59,642 nucleotides of DNA from Terriglobia bacterium. GTDB taxonomy: Bacteria; Acidobacteriota; Terriglobia; Bryobacterales; Bryobacteraceae. This document shows, piece by piece, positions 8,853-18,173 of this stretch. The stretch lies in contig JAIQFI010000040.1 in assembly GCA_020073345.1 (NCBI GenBank), positions 1 to 59,642 on the forward strand, written 5' to 3'. Numbering within the stretch: the first letter of the stretch is position 1; every line of letters begins with the position of its first letter. Position numbers and translations under genes: made by a program. The notes beneath the pieces are model-generated. The model worked only from the letters and a program-made list of their open reading frames with translations. It did not search any database and was not told where the DNA came from.

Positions 8853-9250
8853 TCCCGCCCTGCTGCGGCTCTCTTGACCAGTGCTCGGACTGGTTCCAAG
8901 ACGAGAATCACCCTGGCAGTGGCTTCGCTGGGATCGAGCAGCACACAGAGCCGATATCCTGGCCGTATGTCAGTCGGCTCAATCTCACGAGGGTTTCGAC
9001 TCCTTGAATTCGGTGAGATCTTAAGAAACTCCGTCCAACGCGAGAAAGGCACAGTCTCCATTTGGCCGTCGTCCAGCTTGAGCAGAAACGTCTGGGCAAA
9101 CACGTTCCGTCCCAGTACTTCTCCAACGCGGCTGCAGGACGCTCCAGCCGCTGCTGGTGAAGACGGCAAGTTCGCCAGTCTTCCCTGCCCTGCGACGAAC
9201 GACACACCGAGAAACCAGGTGAGAAAAGCAAGTACGGTTTGCCGATACAT
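8849..9250 (-). CDS. Secreted hypothetical protein, 133 residues
   Basis: Starts at ATG 9250 with AGGGAGC just upstream. The N-terminus is a signal peptide (MYRQTVLAFLTWFLGVSFVAGQ), probably cleaved near GQG. The mature part holds a compact beta-rich stretch (GRNVFAQTFLLKLDDGQMETVPFSRWTEFLKI, then RPGYRLCVLLDPSEATARVILVLEP) resembling small OB- or SH3-like periplasmic domains, but no family is certain. It opposes the gene at 8577. The upstream region toward the malic enzyme gene must hold its promoter. Confidence 0.6.
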   Translation of the reverse strand: MYRQTVLAFLTWFLGVSFVAGQGRLANLPSSPAAAGASCSRVGEVLGRNVFAQTFLLKLDDGQMETVPFSRWTEFLKISPNSRSRNPREIEPTDIRPGYRLCVLLDPSEATARVILVLEPVRALVKRAAAGRD

Positions 9251-9695
9251 TGGTTGCTCCCTTACTATCGCGATGCAATGAGAGCAATCCCACGCCCACT
9301 GAATTCTGACAGCTCACATGGTCCGTCTCAGCCCTTCGCTGCGGGGCAGGCAGTTGGCGAGAGAGATGCAGGGCAGATGTAGCAATCAAGGTGCGCCGTT
9401 GCGCTTCCATGCGTAGCCAGAATGGCTACTTCCACATGCTGCAGCGGCGCTCCACACACCGCTGAAATCTGTCCGGCACCCATTGCGACGGGATGTCTCC
9501 TCCCTTCCCCCGGCCGCCGCAACGTAACGGTTACTTCAAGGGCTGGGCCAAAGGCCACGGAGTGCGTGATTTCGCACAGGTTCGCAAGCCGGTCCGCATC
9601 TGATGAGGCCTGCTGAGTTCGCAACTCCATAGAAACACGGCAATAGGGGGCGGCGTGCCACGTGCTTCCAGAACCAGCGACGAGGACGAGAACTC
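9251..9695. other. 445-base gap before malic enzyme
   Basis: The gap holds divergent promoter space for the secreted protein and the malic enzyme gene. One minus-strand frame (9328-9630, 100 codons) is open and reads smoothly in places (AFGPALEVTVTLRRPGEG), but it has no ribosome-binding site and matches nothing I know, so I do not call it a gene. No RNA gene, repeat or strong promoter pair was seen. Confidence 0.45.
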
Positions 9696-11141
9696 ATGCC
9701 CATCAGCGAGACTCCAACACCCGTGCCGTCTCCGCCAGAAAAAATGCCCACTAGGCAGGAACTCGAAGCGAAAGCTAACAAGCCGGCCGAAGAATCCCTC
9801 CGTCTTCACGCGCTGTATCAGGGCAAGATACAAGTTGCGCCGAAGTGCCCCGTCCGCGATCTTGCTGATTTCGCGTACTGGTACACACCAGGCGTGGCCG
9901 CCCCGTGCCGCGCGATTCAAGCGGATCCCGCACGGGTCTACGAGCTGACGAACAAATCCAATATGATCGCAATCGTTTCGGACGGTTCCCGTGTACTTGG
10001 CCTTGGCAATATCGGACCCCACGCCGGAGTGCCCGTCATGGAAGGCAAAGCGCTGTTATTCAAGTACCTCGGCGGTGTGGACGCGATTCCAATCTGCCTC
10101 GCCACGCAGGATCGGCAGGAATTCGTGCGTACGGTACAGTTCTTAGAGCCCTCATTCGGGGGCATCAACCTGGAAGACATCGCGCAGCCGCGGTGCTTTC
10201 GTGTCCTGGATGATTTGCGTAAGAGCATGCCAATCCCGGTTTGGCATGACGATCAACAGGGCACGGCCACGGCTCTATTGGCGGGGCTCATCGGGGCGTT
10301 GAAGGTGGTCGGCAAGCCGATTGGCTCGGTGAGAATCGCAATGATCGGGATGGGCGCAGCAAATGTTGCGAGCTATCGCCTGCTGAAAGCTTACGGAATC
10401 GATCCCAGGCAAATTGTGGCTTGTGACACGCGGGGGACGCTTCACCGGAATCGCCGCGACATCGAGGACCAGCGGACAGAGTTTCCGGAGAAGTGGGCGG
10501 TTTGCCAAGAAACGAATCGTAAAGGCGTCGCTGGAGGAATTGCGGAGACCCTTCGGGGCGCTGACGTGTGCATCGCCTTTAGTTCTTCAGGTCCGGGCGT
10601 CATTGAGCCCAGTTGGGTCCGTCTGATGGCCAAAGACGCGATCGTTTTCGCATGTGCCAATCCGAACCCGGAGATCTGGCCATGGGATGCGAAGGAGTCG
10701 GGAGCGCGAATCGTCGCCACGGGACGTAGCGACTTTAACAATCAAGTGAACAACTCGCTGGTGTTCCCTGGGATCTTTCGAGGAACCCTGGACTCCCGGG
10801 CCGTAACCATCAGCGATGAGATGGCGATGGCCGCCGCGATCGAACTCGCTAAATGCGCCGAGGAGCATGGCTTGTCCGAGGAAACCATTCTTCCCACCAT
10901 GGCCGACTGGTGGGTGGTTCCCAGAATCGCCGCCGCAACCGCGATGAAGGCTCAGGAGTCGAGCTTAGCGCGTGTTACCAGGTCGCGAGACGAATACATC
11001 GGGACGGCCATGCGCAGGATTGAGGACGCTCAGCAAACTGTACAAATCTTGATGCGGGAAGGCTTGATCGCGCCCATACCGGTGGATCGGGTGGCGCAAG
11101 CAGATCCAGCTCGGACGGCGGAGACAACTAGAAGCGTCTAG
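9696..11141 (+). CDS. NAD(P)-dependent malic enzyme
   Basis: This enzyme oxidatively decarboxylates malate to pyruvate with reduction of NAD(P). The 481-residue protein is of the short bacterial type without the phosphotransacetylase extension of MaeB. Visible landmarks are Tyr63 in YWYTPGVA, Lys118 in VMEGKALLFK, metal ligands Glu160/Asp161 (GGINLEDI) and Asp185/Asp186 (WHDDQQGT), and the dinucleotide motif IGMGAAN at about 217-223. The C-terminus extends beyond most family members with a helical tail. Its product pyruvate is the substrate of PpsA encoded 1.2 kb upstream, so together they would give malate to PEP. The dehydrogenase gene starts 2 bases after its stop, so the two are almost certainly co-transcribed. 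Confidence 0.95.
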   Translation: MPISETPTPVPSPPEKMPTRQELEAKANKPAEESLRLHALYQGKIQVAPKCPVRDLADFAYWYTPGVAAPCRAIQADPARVYELTNKSNMIAIVSDGSRVLGLGNIGPHAGVPVMEGKALLFKYLGGVDAIPICLATQDRQEFVRTVQFLEPSFGGINLEDIAQPRCFRVLDDLRKSMPIPVWHDDQQGTATALLAGLIGALKVVGKPIGSVRIAMIGMGAANVASYRLLKAYGIDPRQIVACDTRGTLHRNRRDIEDQRTEFPEKWAVCQETNRKGVAGGIAETLRGADVCIAFSSSGPGVIEPSWVRLMAKDAIVFACANPNPEIWPWDAKESGARIVATGRSDFNNQVNNSLVFPGIFRGTLDSRAVTISDEMAMAAAIELAKCAEEHGLSEETILPTMADWWVVPRIAAATAMKAQESSLARVTRSRDEYIGTAMRRIEDAQQTVQILMREGLIAPIPVDRVAQADPARTAETTRSV

Positions 11142-11143
11142 TC

Positions 11144-12250
11144 ATGGAAGATATTTTCAGATTCGTGGATGAACTCGGCCCAATCAAGGTCGTGTATATT
11201 TCGTTGCCGCAAACGGGTCTAAGGGCGGTGGTCGCGATCGACAACACTGCGTGCGGTCAAGCGATCGGCGGTGTCCGCATGGCGCCCGATGTGACAGCCG
11301 AGGAGGCATGCAGGCTGGCCCGCGCGATGACGCTGAAGAACGCGGCTGCGGGTCTTCCTCACGGTGGTGGCAAAGCAGTGATCTTCGGGGACCCGAAGAT
11401 GCCAACGCAGAAGAAGGAAAACCTCATTCGCGCGTTCGCGGGCGCCATCGCCGGCCTGACCGAATATGTCCCGGGTCCCGACATGGGCACGGACGAACTG
11501 GCCATGGGTTGGGTGTATGACGAAATCCACCGGGCTGTGGGGTTGCCGAGAGAATTGGGAGGAATACCGCTAGATGAGATTGGCGCCACTGGATTTGGGC
11601 TGGCGGCCGCGGTGGAGGTTGCGTCTAACGCGATCAATCTCGATTTGAAAGGCGCCCGCCTAGCGGTGCAGGGCTTCGGAGCGGTCGGCAAACACGCTGC
11701 ACGATTCCTTTCGCGAAAGGGTTGCATACTCATCGCATGCAGCGACAGCCGCGGCACACTATCATCGGCTAAAGGCCTCGATGTAAGCTCGTTAATTTCC
11801 TTGAAAAATACCGGCGGGTCCGTGATTGATTTCCCGGGCGGAGAGAAGGCTGGTACGGAAGCCATCATCGACATTCCATGCGACATTTGGATTCCGGCTG
11901 CGCGACCCGATGTGCTCAACAAAACGAACGCAGGGAGGCTGAAAGCCCGAATTGTCGCCCAAGGGGCCAACATCCCGTGCACGCCAGAGGCGGAGGCTAT
12001 CCTGGAATCCCGCGACATCCTGGTTCTGCCCGACTTCGTGGTTAACGCGGGAGGCGTCATCTGCGCGGCCATCGAATACCACGGCGGAAGCGAAAGCACC
12101 GCCTTTGGAGCGATCGATGACAAGATTCGAAAGAACACGACGATGGTGATTGAGGAGTCGCGCCGCGCCGGGATATCGACCCGGGCTGCTGCGACCGCAC
12201 TGGCGACCAGCAGAGTCCAGAACGCGGGACGAGCTCGGCGGTGGCGCTAA
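11144..12250 (+). CDS. Glu/Leu/Phe/Val dehydrogenase family protein
   Basis: This family reversibly deaminates an amino acid to its 2-oxo acid with NAD(P). The 368-residue protein has the substrate Lys65 (MTLKNA), the catalytic Lys77 in GLPHGGGKAVI, Asp113 in GPDMGT, and the Rossmann motif QGFGAVG at about 176-182. It is shorter than hexameric GDH (about 420-450) and closer in length to leucine/phenylalanine dehydrogenases, so substrate preference is open; glutamate is the commonest choice in annotation but not proven here. The last 15 residues are basic and unlike the family. Tight linkage to malic enzyme suggests balancing carbon and nitrogen skeletons during slow growth. Confidence 0.92.
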   Translation: MEDIFRFVDELGPIKVVYISLPQTGLRAVVAIDNTACGQAIGGVRMAPDVTAEEACRLARAMTLKNAAAGLPHGGGKAVIFGDPKMPTQKKENLIRAFAGAIAGLTEYVPGPDMGTDELAMGWVYDEIHRAVGLPRELGGIPLDEIGATGFGLAAAVEVASNAINLDLKGARLAVQGFGAVGKHAARFLSRKGCILIACSDSRGTLSSAKGLDVSSLISLKNTGGSVIDFPGGEKAGTEAIIDIPCDIWIPAARPDVLNKTNAGRLKARIVAQGANIPCTPEAEAILESRDILVLPDFVVNAGGVICAAIEYHGGSESTAFGAIDDKIRKNTTMVIEESRRAGISTRAAATALATSRVQNAGRARRWR

Positions 12251-12295
12251 CGAGGCGCTACTAATGGTTAGCAGCTTGCTCTGAAGGATTTCGGA

Positions 12296-14179
12296 ATGGA
12301 CCGACCAAACTGGCATCGGTGGGTTTTCACCGCGATCAATCTTGTTGCCTTCGCGGTGCTATTGTATGTGACCAGCCGGTTGACGAATACAGGCCCCAAA
12401 CAGGTCTCTTACAGCGAATTCCTAACTGAGCTCCGCGCTGACAATTTGACCGATGTACAGATAACCGAACGGGAGCTGATCGGTGTGCTCAAGAGCGATT
12501 CTTCGCATCCCAAGCCAACTCAGCAACTTACGATCAAGGCGACTAGATTGCCTGGCGTCGACGAATCCCTTCTTCTCAAGGAGCTAGAGGCTCACCCCGT
12601 CAGATTCGGCGGGCGAATAGAGCAAGGTTCCTGGATCTGGAGCCTGCTAGGTTGGCTGCTTCCATTGCTATTTATTGTGCTGATCTATGGCGTCGGAATG
12701 CGCCGAATGGCGCAAGGCAGCGGCGCTCTGACGTTCGGCAAGAACCGCGCCAAGATTCATGATGAGTCCAGCCGGATGCAGGTCACGTTCGAGGACGTGG
12801 CTGGCGTGGATGAAGCCAAAGTTGAACTAGAGGAAGTAGTTGACTTCCTCCGTCAGCCAGCGAAATACCAGAAGCTCGGCGGTCGGATTCCCAAGGGAGT
12901 CCTTCTGGTGGGCCCCCCAGGCACGGGCAAGACACTGCTGGCGAAGGCCGTGGCCGGGGAAGCTCGCGTTTCGTTCTTCTCGATATCGGGCTCGGAGTTT
13001 GTCGAGATGTTCGTTGGCGTCGGGGCGGCTCGGGTGCGCGATTTGTTCGAACAAGCCAAGCAGAAGGCGCCTTGCATCGTGTTTATCGACGAGCTGGATG
13101 CAATCGGCAAAGCGCGCAGCTCCGGAAGAGCGATCGGGTTTAGCAACGATGAGCGTGAGCAAACGCTCAATCAGTTGTTGGCCGAAATCGACGGATTCGA
13201 AAGCTCAGAGGGCGTGATCATAATGGCCGCCACAAATACGCCTGAAGTGCTCGATCCAGCTCTGTTGCGAGCGGGCCGGTTTGATCGCCAGGTGCTGGTA
13301 GATCGTCCCGATCTTAAGGACCGCGTTGCAATTCTGAAGGTGCATGCGAGAAAGATCCTCATGGCGGACAATGCCGCACTGGAAACGATCGCGGCACGTA
13401 CGCCCGGCATGGTGGGAGCCGACTTGGCCAACATTGTGAACGAGTCGGCACTGCTGGCTGTACGCCGCGGTGGTGAACGAGTGGAGATGCGCGACCTGGA
13501 AGAAGCGGCCGACAGGGTCATGCTCGGCATGGAAAAGAAAAGCCGCGTAATGAGCCCGGAGGAGAAAGAGCGGGTCGCCGTTCACGAATCGGGCCACGCG
13601 TTAGTAGCTCTTTCGGTGAAGCACGCGGACCCACTGCATCGAGTCTCGATTATTCCGCGTTCGATCGGAGCTTTAGGCTACACTCTCCAGTTGCCCACGC
13701 AGGAACGGTATTTGATGACTCAGCCCGAGTTGGAAGATCAAATTTCTGTACTCCTGGGCGGACGAACAGCAGAGGAGATCCACTACGGCGGCGTGGTCTC
13801 CACAGGAGCTGCCGATGATCTCGAGCGTGCCTCGGCACTAGTGCGACAGATGGTGACCCGATTTGGAATGAGCGATGCACTCGGTCCGTTGACTTACGGA
13901 CGGCCAACGGCAGCACAGTTTTTAAAGTCACCGTTCGATATGGAGGAGCGTAACTATAGCGAACGGACGGCGGAGAGGATCGATGATGAATCGCGGCGTA
14001 TCGTTGATGAGATTCGTAAGCGTGTCACCGACATCCTGTCGAAGCAGCGTGAACCCATGGAACGGATCTCGCGAGAGCTAATTCGAAAGGAAACGCTTGA
14101 ACGGGCGGAATTGGATAACCTCCTGGGCGTCGGGGATCCTGACAAAGTGGCGATCTCTACTCCGATCGGGGTTACGTGA
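12296..14179 (+). CDS. ftsH: ATP-dependent zinc metalloprotease FtsH
   Basis: This membrane AAA+ protease unfolds and degrades membrane and regulatory proteins. The 627-residue protein has two membrane helices (about 10-27 and 114-134) flanking a small periplasmic domain, Walker A GPPGTGKT at 206-213, Walker B VFIDELD at 262-268, the second region of homology around 313-330, the zinc site HESGH at 430-434 and the third ligand Asp508. The zinc motif has Ser where HEAGH is usual; the metal-binding residues are unaffected. The C-terminal tail is short and ordinary. A second FtsH elsewhere in the genome is likely, since this copy sits among stress genes and mobile DNA, as in stress-tolerance islands. 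Confidence 0.96.
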   Translation: MDRPNWHRWVFTAINLVAFAVLLYVTSRLTNTGPKQVSYSEFLTELRADNLTDVQITERELIGVLKSDSSHPKPTQQLTIKATRLPGVDESLLLKELEAHPVRFGGRIEQGSWIWSLLGWLLPLLFIVLIYGVGMRRMAQGSGALTFGKNRAKIHDESSRMQVTFEDVAGVDEAKVELEEVVDFLRQPAKYQKLGGRIPKGVLLVGPPGTGKTLLAKAVAGEARVSFFSISGSEFVEMFVGVGAARVRDLFEQAKQKAPCIVFIDELDAIGKARSSGRAIGFSNDEREQTLNQLLAEIDGFESSEGVIIMAATNTPEVLDPALLRAGRFDRQVLVDRPDLKDRVAILKVHARKILMADNAALETIAARTPGMVGADLANIVNESALLAVRRGGERVEMRDLEEAADRVMLGMEKKSRVMSPEEKERVAVHESGHALVALSVKHADPLHRVSIIPRSIGALGYTLQLPTQERYLMTQPELEDQISVLLGGRTAEEIHYGGVVSTGAADDLERASALVRQMVTRFGMSDALGPLTYGRPTAAQFLKSPFDMEERNYSERTAERIDDESRRIVDEIRKRVTDILSKQREPMERISRELIRKETLERAELDNLLGVGDPDKVAISTPIGVT

Positions 14180-14277
14180 GGGTGCAATGCAGGCGAGGCG
14201 TCATCCGACTGCGGCTTCGGTCGCGGCGCATTCCGTAGCGGTAGCGGCGGCAAAACTCGAAAGCCCGAGTCGAGGGC

Positions 14278-15984
14278 GTGATAACCTCTGTTGAAAGGCG
14301 CTGCAACGGTATGCGGCAGTCTGAGAACGTCCACGACGCGCTTGTGCAACGAAAAAGAGGTTCTCGAAAATCTGCAAAACGAGCTGCCGCAGCAGCTCCT
14401 GCGACAGCTAGCAGCGGAGACTCCCCTGGGACACGCAAAGATGCTAAACACCCTTCTCAAGCTGACGGTCGCACTTTCCCGATAGTAGGTGTCGGGACAT
14501 CGGTTGACGAGTTGCAGCAGAGCGCGCAACGGGAAAAACTCCTAACAGTGATCCTGGACGCGGCCAAGGACCTAATGGTCATCACTCTGGACCGTAAAGG
14601 ATGCATTTTTCAGTTCAATCGCGCCTCACAGGAGCTGACAGGGTACTCGCTAGAAGAGGTGAAAGGAAAGCTCTTTTGGGATTTTCTACCCATTCCTGAA
14701 GAGAGACTTCAGGTGAAGAGAGGTTTCGAGGAAGTGCTCAGGGGCGGAACGGCGCAAGGAGAGACTCATTGGCTCACGAAACGAGGCAAGCCTCGGTTAA
14801 TCGCTTGGACCAATACTGCAGTGGTACGCGATGACGGCGTAGTGGACTACGTGATTCGTACGGGCGTGGACGTCACGAATTTTATAGAAGCTCAGGAGCA
14901 GGCGCGGGAAAGCAACGAAGCAGTTCGCACACTGCTCGAAACGGTACCTGAAGCCATTCTGACTCACGACGCCGGGGGCCGGATTATGCTAGTGAACCCG
15001 GCCGCCGAAGCAATGTTCGGCTACAAGCGCGAGGAGATGATCGGCCAGCCGTTAGCCATGTTGATCCCGGAGCGCTTCCGGCACCAGCATGCTGGACATG
15101 TGGGAAGCTTCTTTCAGAAGCCCCGCATGCGTCCTATGGGCGCTGGCCTGAACCTCTTAGCGGTGCGTAAGGATGGGTCAGAATTTCCGGTCGACATCAG
15201 CTTGAGCTATTTCGAGACGCGAACTGGCGTGATTGGGGTTAGCTTTGTTTCCGATATCACCGAACGCAAGAAGATCGAGGCAACGCTACTTCAAGACCAA
15301 AAGGAACTGCAGACCTTGACGGCTCGCCTTCTTGACCTCCAAGAAGCCGGTAACAAGGATCTCGCTCGGGAACTGCACGACGATCTCAGTCAGAAGTTGG
15401 CTGCATTGGGTATGGAGATCTCTACGCTCCTCAAGCCATCCGTGAAGTCGCCCAAGTCGCTCCGCGAACGCATCCGCGTTCTCAGCGCTCGGACCAACAC
15501 CTTGGCAGAAAACGTTCATGCACTGTCGCGGCGGCTCCATCCCGCTATCCTCGATGAACTTGGCTTGGAAGCCGCTCTAAGGGAAGAATGCGTCGGCTTC
15601 GCAGCGCAGGGGGGCGTCCCGCCCCAATTCGAATCCAAACGCGTCCCGTCTTCACTCCCGGAAGATGTTTCTCCGTGCCTCTATCGAGTTGCGCAAGAGA
15701 GTCTTCGAAATATCGCCAAGCACGCCAAGGCTGCACACGTTAGGGTCATGCTTTCGGGGAAGCAAGGGGGCGTCGAACTCCGGATTGAAGATACTGGCAA
15801 TGGCTTTGACGTGAATGCAGTTAGGGGAAAGGGCGGGTTAGGCTTGGTCAGCATGGAGGAACGGGTGCGGTTAGTGAATGGCAATTTCACTATCCGGTCA
15901 AAACCGGGGACCGGAACCGCCGTGGAAGTCTTCGTACCGCTCAGAAAGAAGGAAAATGAAACCGTTGAGACTGCTGCTGGCTGA
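14278..15984 (+). CDS. Sensor histidine kinase with two PAS domains, NarL-partner type
   Basis: A protein of up to 568 residues with no obvious membrane segment. After a basic, alanine-rich N-terminus come PAS1 (about 85-205), PAS2 (about 215-330), a HisKA_3 dimerisation domain with phospho-acceptor His367 in ARELHDDLSQKLAALGMEI, and an ATPase domain with Asn478, DTGNGF (505-510) and a GLGL box near 520. This is the UhpB/NarX-like kinase class that pairs with LuxR-type regulators. The start is uncertain: GTG 14278 and ATG 14311 are both possible and neither has a strong ribosome-binding site. The regulator gene overlaps its 3' end by 29 bases. No haem-ligand motif can be assigned, so the signal is unknown. 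Confidence 0.92.
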   Translation: MITSVERRCNGMRQSENVHDALVQRKRGSRKSAKRAAAAAPATASSGDSPGTRKDAKHPSQADGRTFPIVGVGTSVDELQQSAQREKLLTVILDAAKDLMVITLDRKGCIFQFNRASQELTGYSLEEVKGKLFWDFLPIPEERLQVKRGFEEVLRGGTAQGETHWLTKRGKPRLIAWTNTAVVRDDGVVDYVIRTGVDVTNFIEAQEQARESNEAVRTLLETVPEAILTHDAGGRIMLVNPAAEAMFGYKREEMIGQPLAMLIPERFRHQHAGHVGSFFQKPRMRPMGAGLNLLAVRKDGSEFPVDISLSYFETRTGVIGVSFVSDITERKKIEATLLQDQKELQTLTARLLDLQEAGNKDLARELHDDLSQKLAALGMEISTLLKPSVKSPKSLRERIRVLSARTNTLAENVHALSRRLHPAILDELGLEAALREECVGFAAQGGVPPQFESKRVPSSLPEDVSPCLYRVAQESLRNIAKHAKAAHVRVMLSGKQGGVELRIEDTGNGFDVNAVRGKGGLGLVSMEERVRLVNGNFTIRSKPGTGTAVEVFVPLRKKENETVETAAG

Positions 15985-16597
15985 TGACCACGACATCGTC
16001 ATCGAAGGACTGCGGCGGGTCCTGGATCATTCCGACTTCGAGATTGCTGGCGTCGTCAATGATGGGCGTTCGCTGCTGCGCGCGGCGCAAGATATCCAGC
16101 CGGACATCATCATCACCGACGTCACGATGCCTCTGCTAAACGGAATCGAGGCTGTGAGACAGATCCGCAAGAGTGATCGAACCGTCAGAATCATCTTTCT
16201 CACCATGCATCCGGATGTCACATTCGCAACCGAAGCATTAGCCGCGGGAGCTTCTGGGTACGTCCTGAAGAACTCTGCCGGCGAGGAATTGGTCACGGCT
16301 ATTCGAGAGGCGATGAAAGGGAACGTCTACGTGACGAAATCGATCGCGGAGGCAGTGAGGAATGCGGCTTCATCTCGAGCTCAGAGCTGGCGGAGTCCAC
16401 TGGACAAGTTGACATCACGCCAGCGTGAGGTACTGCAGCTGCTAGCCGAGGGACTCCACGTCAAGGCCATTGCTATCAAGCTAAATGTCTCTCCTCGCAC
16501 CGTGGAGTTTCATAAATACCGCATTATGGATGAGCTTGGGCTCCGCACGGCGGCCGAGCTCGGCCGGTACGCGGCGAGGCACGGGATCGTCACGTAA
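15956..16597 (+). CDS. NarL/FixJ-family response regulator
   Basis: A DNA-binding regulator of 213 residues and the cognate partner of the kinase it overlaps. ATG 15956 is chosen over the longer frame from 15878 because AAGAAGGAAA precedes it and MKPLRLLLADDHDIV is a standard receiver start. The receiver has Asp10, Asp11, phospho-acceptor Asp55 (IITDVTMP), Thr83 and Lys105. The LuxR-type helix-turn-helix covers about 152-210 (LTSRQREVLQLLAEGL, then SPRTVEFHKYRIMDELGL). A GerE-like output implies recognition of short inverted or tandem repeats; a possible repeat lies just downstream, before the CBS gene. Confidence 0.95.
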   Translation: MKPLRLLLADDHDIVIEGLRRVLDHSDFEIAGVVNDGRSLLRAAQDIQPDIIITDVTMPLLNGIEAVRQIRKSDRTVRIIFLTMHPDVTFATEALAAGASGYVLKNSAGEELVTAIREAMKGNVYVTKSIAEAVRNAASSRAQSWRSPLDKLTSRQREVLQLLAEGLHVKAIAIKLNVSPRTVEFHKYRIMDELGLRTAAELGRYAARHGIVT

Positions 16598-16646
16598 TCG
16601 GCACATTCTGAAGCCTCTTCCCCTCGAAAACTGGTATTTTTTCGAG

Positions 16647-16663
16647 TAGTACCTTCTAGTACT
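16647..16663. repeat. TAGTAC tandem repeat upstream of the CBS gene
   Basis: TAGTAC occurs at 16647-16652 and again at 16657-16662, exactly 10 bases apart. It can also be read as an inverted pair AGTAC (16648-16652) and GTACT (16659-16663). One-helical-turn spacing is what a LuxR/NarL-type dimer would contact, and the regulator gene ends only 50 bases upstream. Binding is inferred. Confidence 0.4.
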
Positions 16664-16885
16664 GGGGGATTAATCTTGGTTTATCCGGCTGACTTGGATG
16701 GAGAGCCTGAGTCGCTGGCGAATGGCGGAAAACACTTATTTTCCCGCCTTCCGGCCTGCCCGACGAAGAGTCTTCGATGACGCCGCACACTTTCGTTTCG
16801 TGGCGGTTCATTCTTCTGGAGAAACGGAGACTTTCTATGCCGGGAAAAAAGGTACGCCGACGAAAGCCTGAGAGGAGACTGACAC

Positions 16886-17377
16886 ATGCGAGTTGAAGAC
16901 GTGATGACAAAAGAAGTTTCGGTTTGCAGTCCCGCCACGAACGCTGCTGCGGCCGCAGAAATTATGTGGAATCGAGACTGCGGTATTCTCCCGGTTCTTG
17001 AGGACTCTGGCCAGCTGGTTGGCATGGTAACGGACCGCGATCTGTTCATCGCCTTAGGAACGCAGAACCGGAATCCCTCTGACCTGCCGGTGGGCGAGAT
17101 CATGCACCGCGAGCCGTCTGCTTGCTCTCCTGAGGACGATATTAGGAACGCGCTGAAAACCATGGCGAAGCAAAGATTGCGCCGCCTTCCCGTGGTAGAC
17201 AAGTCGCGCGCCATCAAAGGGCTCCTGTCCATAGATGATGTAATCCTTCACGTTAAGGCGGAGACTGACGGCGTCTTTAAAGATGATGTGATTCGGACGC
17301 TGAAAGCCATTTGCCAGAATGAGCCTCGCAAGATCGCGCAGCAGGAAATACCTCAGACTAAACTAGCAACCGCATAA
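16886..17377 (+). CDS. CBS-domain pair protein
   Basis: A small cytoplasmic protein of 163 residues composed of two CBS motifs (about 1-60 and 70-130): [41 protein letters not shown], then [17 protein letters not shown] and [22 protein letters not shown]. Such pairs bind adenine nucleotides and act as energy or redox sensors; the same layout is seen in the mycobacterial hypoxic response protein Hrp1. AGGAG lies 8 nt before the ATG. The C-terminal tail ([12 protein letters not shown]) is short and of unknown role. Its position right after the two-component system suggests regulation by it. Confidence 0.92.
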   Translation: MRVEDVMTKEVSVCSPATNAAAAAEIMWNRDCGILPVLEDSGQLVGMVTDRDLFIALGTQNRNPSDLPVGEIMHREPSACSPEDDIRNALKTMAKQRLRRLPVVDKSRAIKGLLSIDDVILHVKAETDGVFKDDVIRTLKAICQNEPRKIAQQEIPQTKLATA

Positions 17378-17474
17378 ATGGAAACGGCCTCGGCGCCCGA
17401 GAAGCGCCAGATTTCGCAGCGCGCTGGGCTCAGGTAGCACTGTTCAAGTATCGTTAGCCAAAGGAGTTCATGAC

Positions 17475-18137
17475 ATGCAAACAATGATGGAAAAGGGAAG
17501 CGACAAGCAACTTCGAGACGCCGTACTCCGGCAACTCGAATGGCAACCGGAAATTGTGTCGCAAGACATTAGTGTCAACGCGAAAGAGGGCTCGGTCACA
17601 CTCACGGGCTTCGTTCACAGCTACTCCGAGAAGGTCGCGGCCGAGAAGGCTGCGAAATCCGTCTATGGCGTTAAGGCTGTCGCGAACGATATTGACGTGA
17701 AGCCGATGACACGCACGGATCCTGAGATCGCGCGTGACGTCCTCGGAGCGATGGCACTTGATTTGAGCGTCCCCGACGATCGCCTCAAGGCTGGCATTCA
17801 AAACGGCTTTGTGACGCTAGAAGGCAATGTGGAATGGCACTATCAGCGGGAAGCTGCGGAGAGCTGTGCCAGGAAAGTGAGTGGCGTTCGCGGCGTCACC
17901 AACAAGATCGAAGTGAAACCGAAGCTATCGACGGCTGAGGTGAAGACCAAGATCGAGGACGCGCTACGGCGAAGCGCGGAAGTGGACGCGCGGAGGATTA
18001 CGGTGTCCGCCCAGGACGGCGCGGTGACTCTCTCCGGGAACGTCCGCTCCTGGTTCGAAAAGGAAGAAGCGGGACGCGCGGCATGGGCGGCGCCGGGTGT
18101 TTCTCGCGTCGTCGACCACCTCATCGTCGTTCCATAA
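17475..18137 (+). CDS. Triple BON-domain protein
   Basis: A protein of 220 residues built of three BON units (about 8-75, 80-150 and 152-220), each with the pattern of an N-terminal helix, a strand with GxVTLxG, and a final strand after a VxxVxN/D turn. ATG 17475 has AAGGAG before it; the nearer ATG at 17470 is out of frame. No signal peptide is visible, so unlike OsmY-type proteins it appears cytoplasmic. The middle unit ([35 protein letters not shown]) closely matches the single BON protein at 5672-5929, suggesting duplication within the region. Its role is unknown; family members respond to osmotic or envelope stress. Confidence 0.92.
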   Translation: MQTMMEKGSDKQLRDAVLRQLEWQPEIVSQDISVNAKEGSVTLTGFVHSYSEKVAAEKAAKSVYGVKAVANDIDVKPMTRTDPEIARDVLGAMALDLSVPDDRLKAGIQNGFVTLEGNVEWHYQREAAESCARKVSGVRGVTNKIEVKPKLSTAEVKTKIEDALRRSAEVDARRITVSAQDGAVTLSGNVRSWFEKEEAGRAAWAAPGVSRVVDHLIVVP

Positions 18138-18173
18138 TTCGTTCAGAACATACATTGCCGGAAGGTACCCGAA

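Noticed and set aside
9328-9630. 100-codon minus-strand frame before the malic enzyme
   Set aside because: Open and partly protein-like, but without a ribosome-binding site, family or supporting context; described as part of the gap instead.
11359-12138. 259-codon minus-strand frame inside the dehydrogenase gene
   Set aside because: Shadow of a gene with complete catalytic motifs; no ribosome-binding site.
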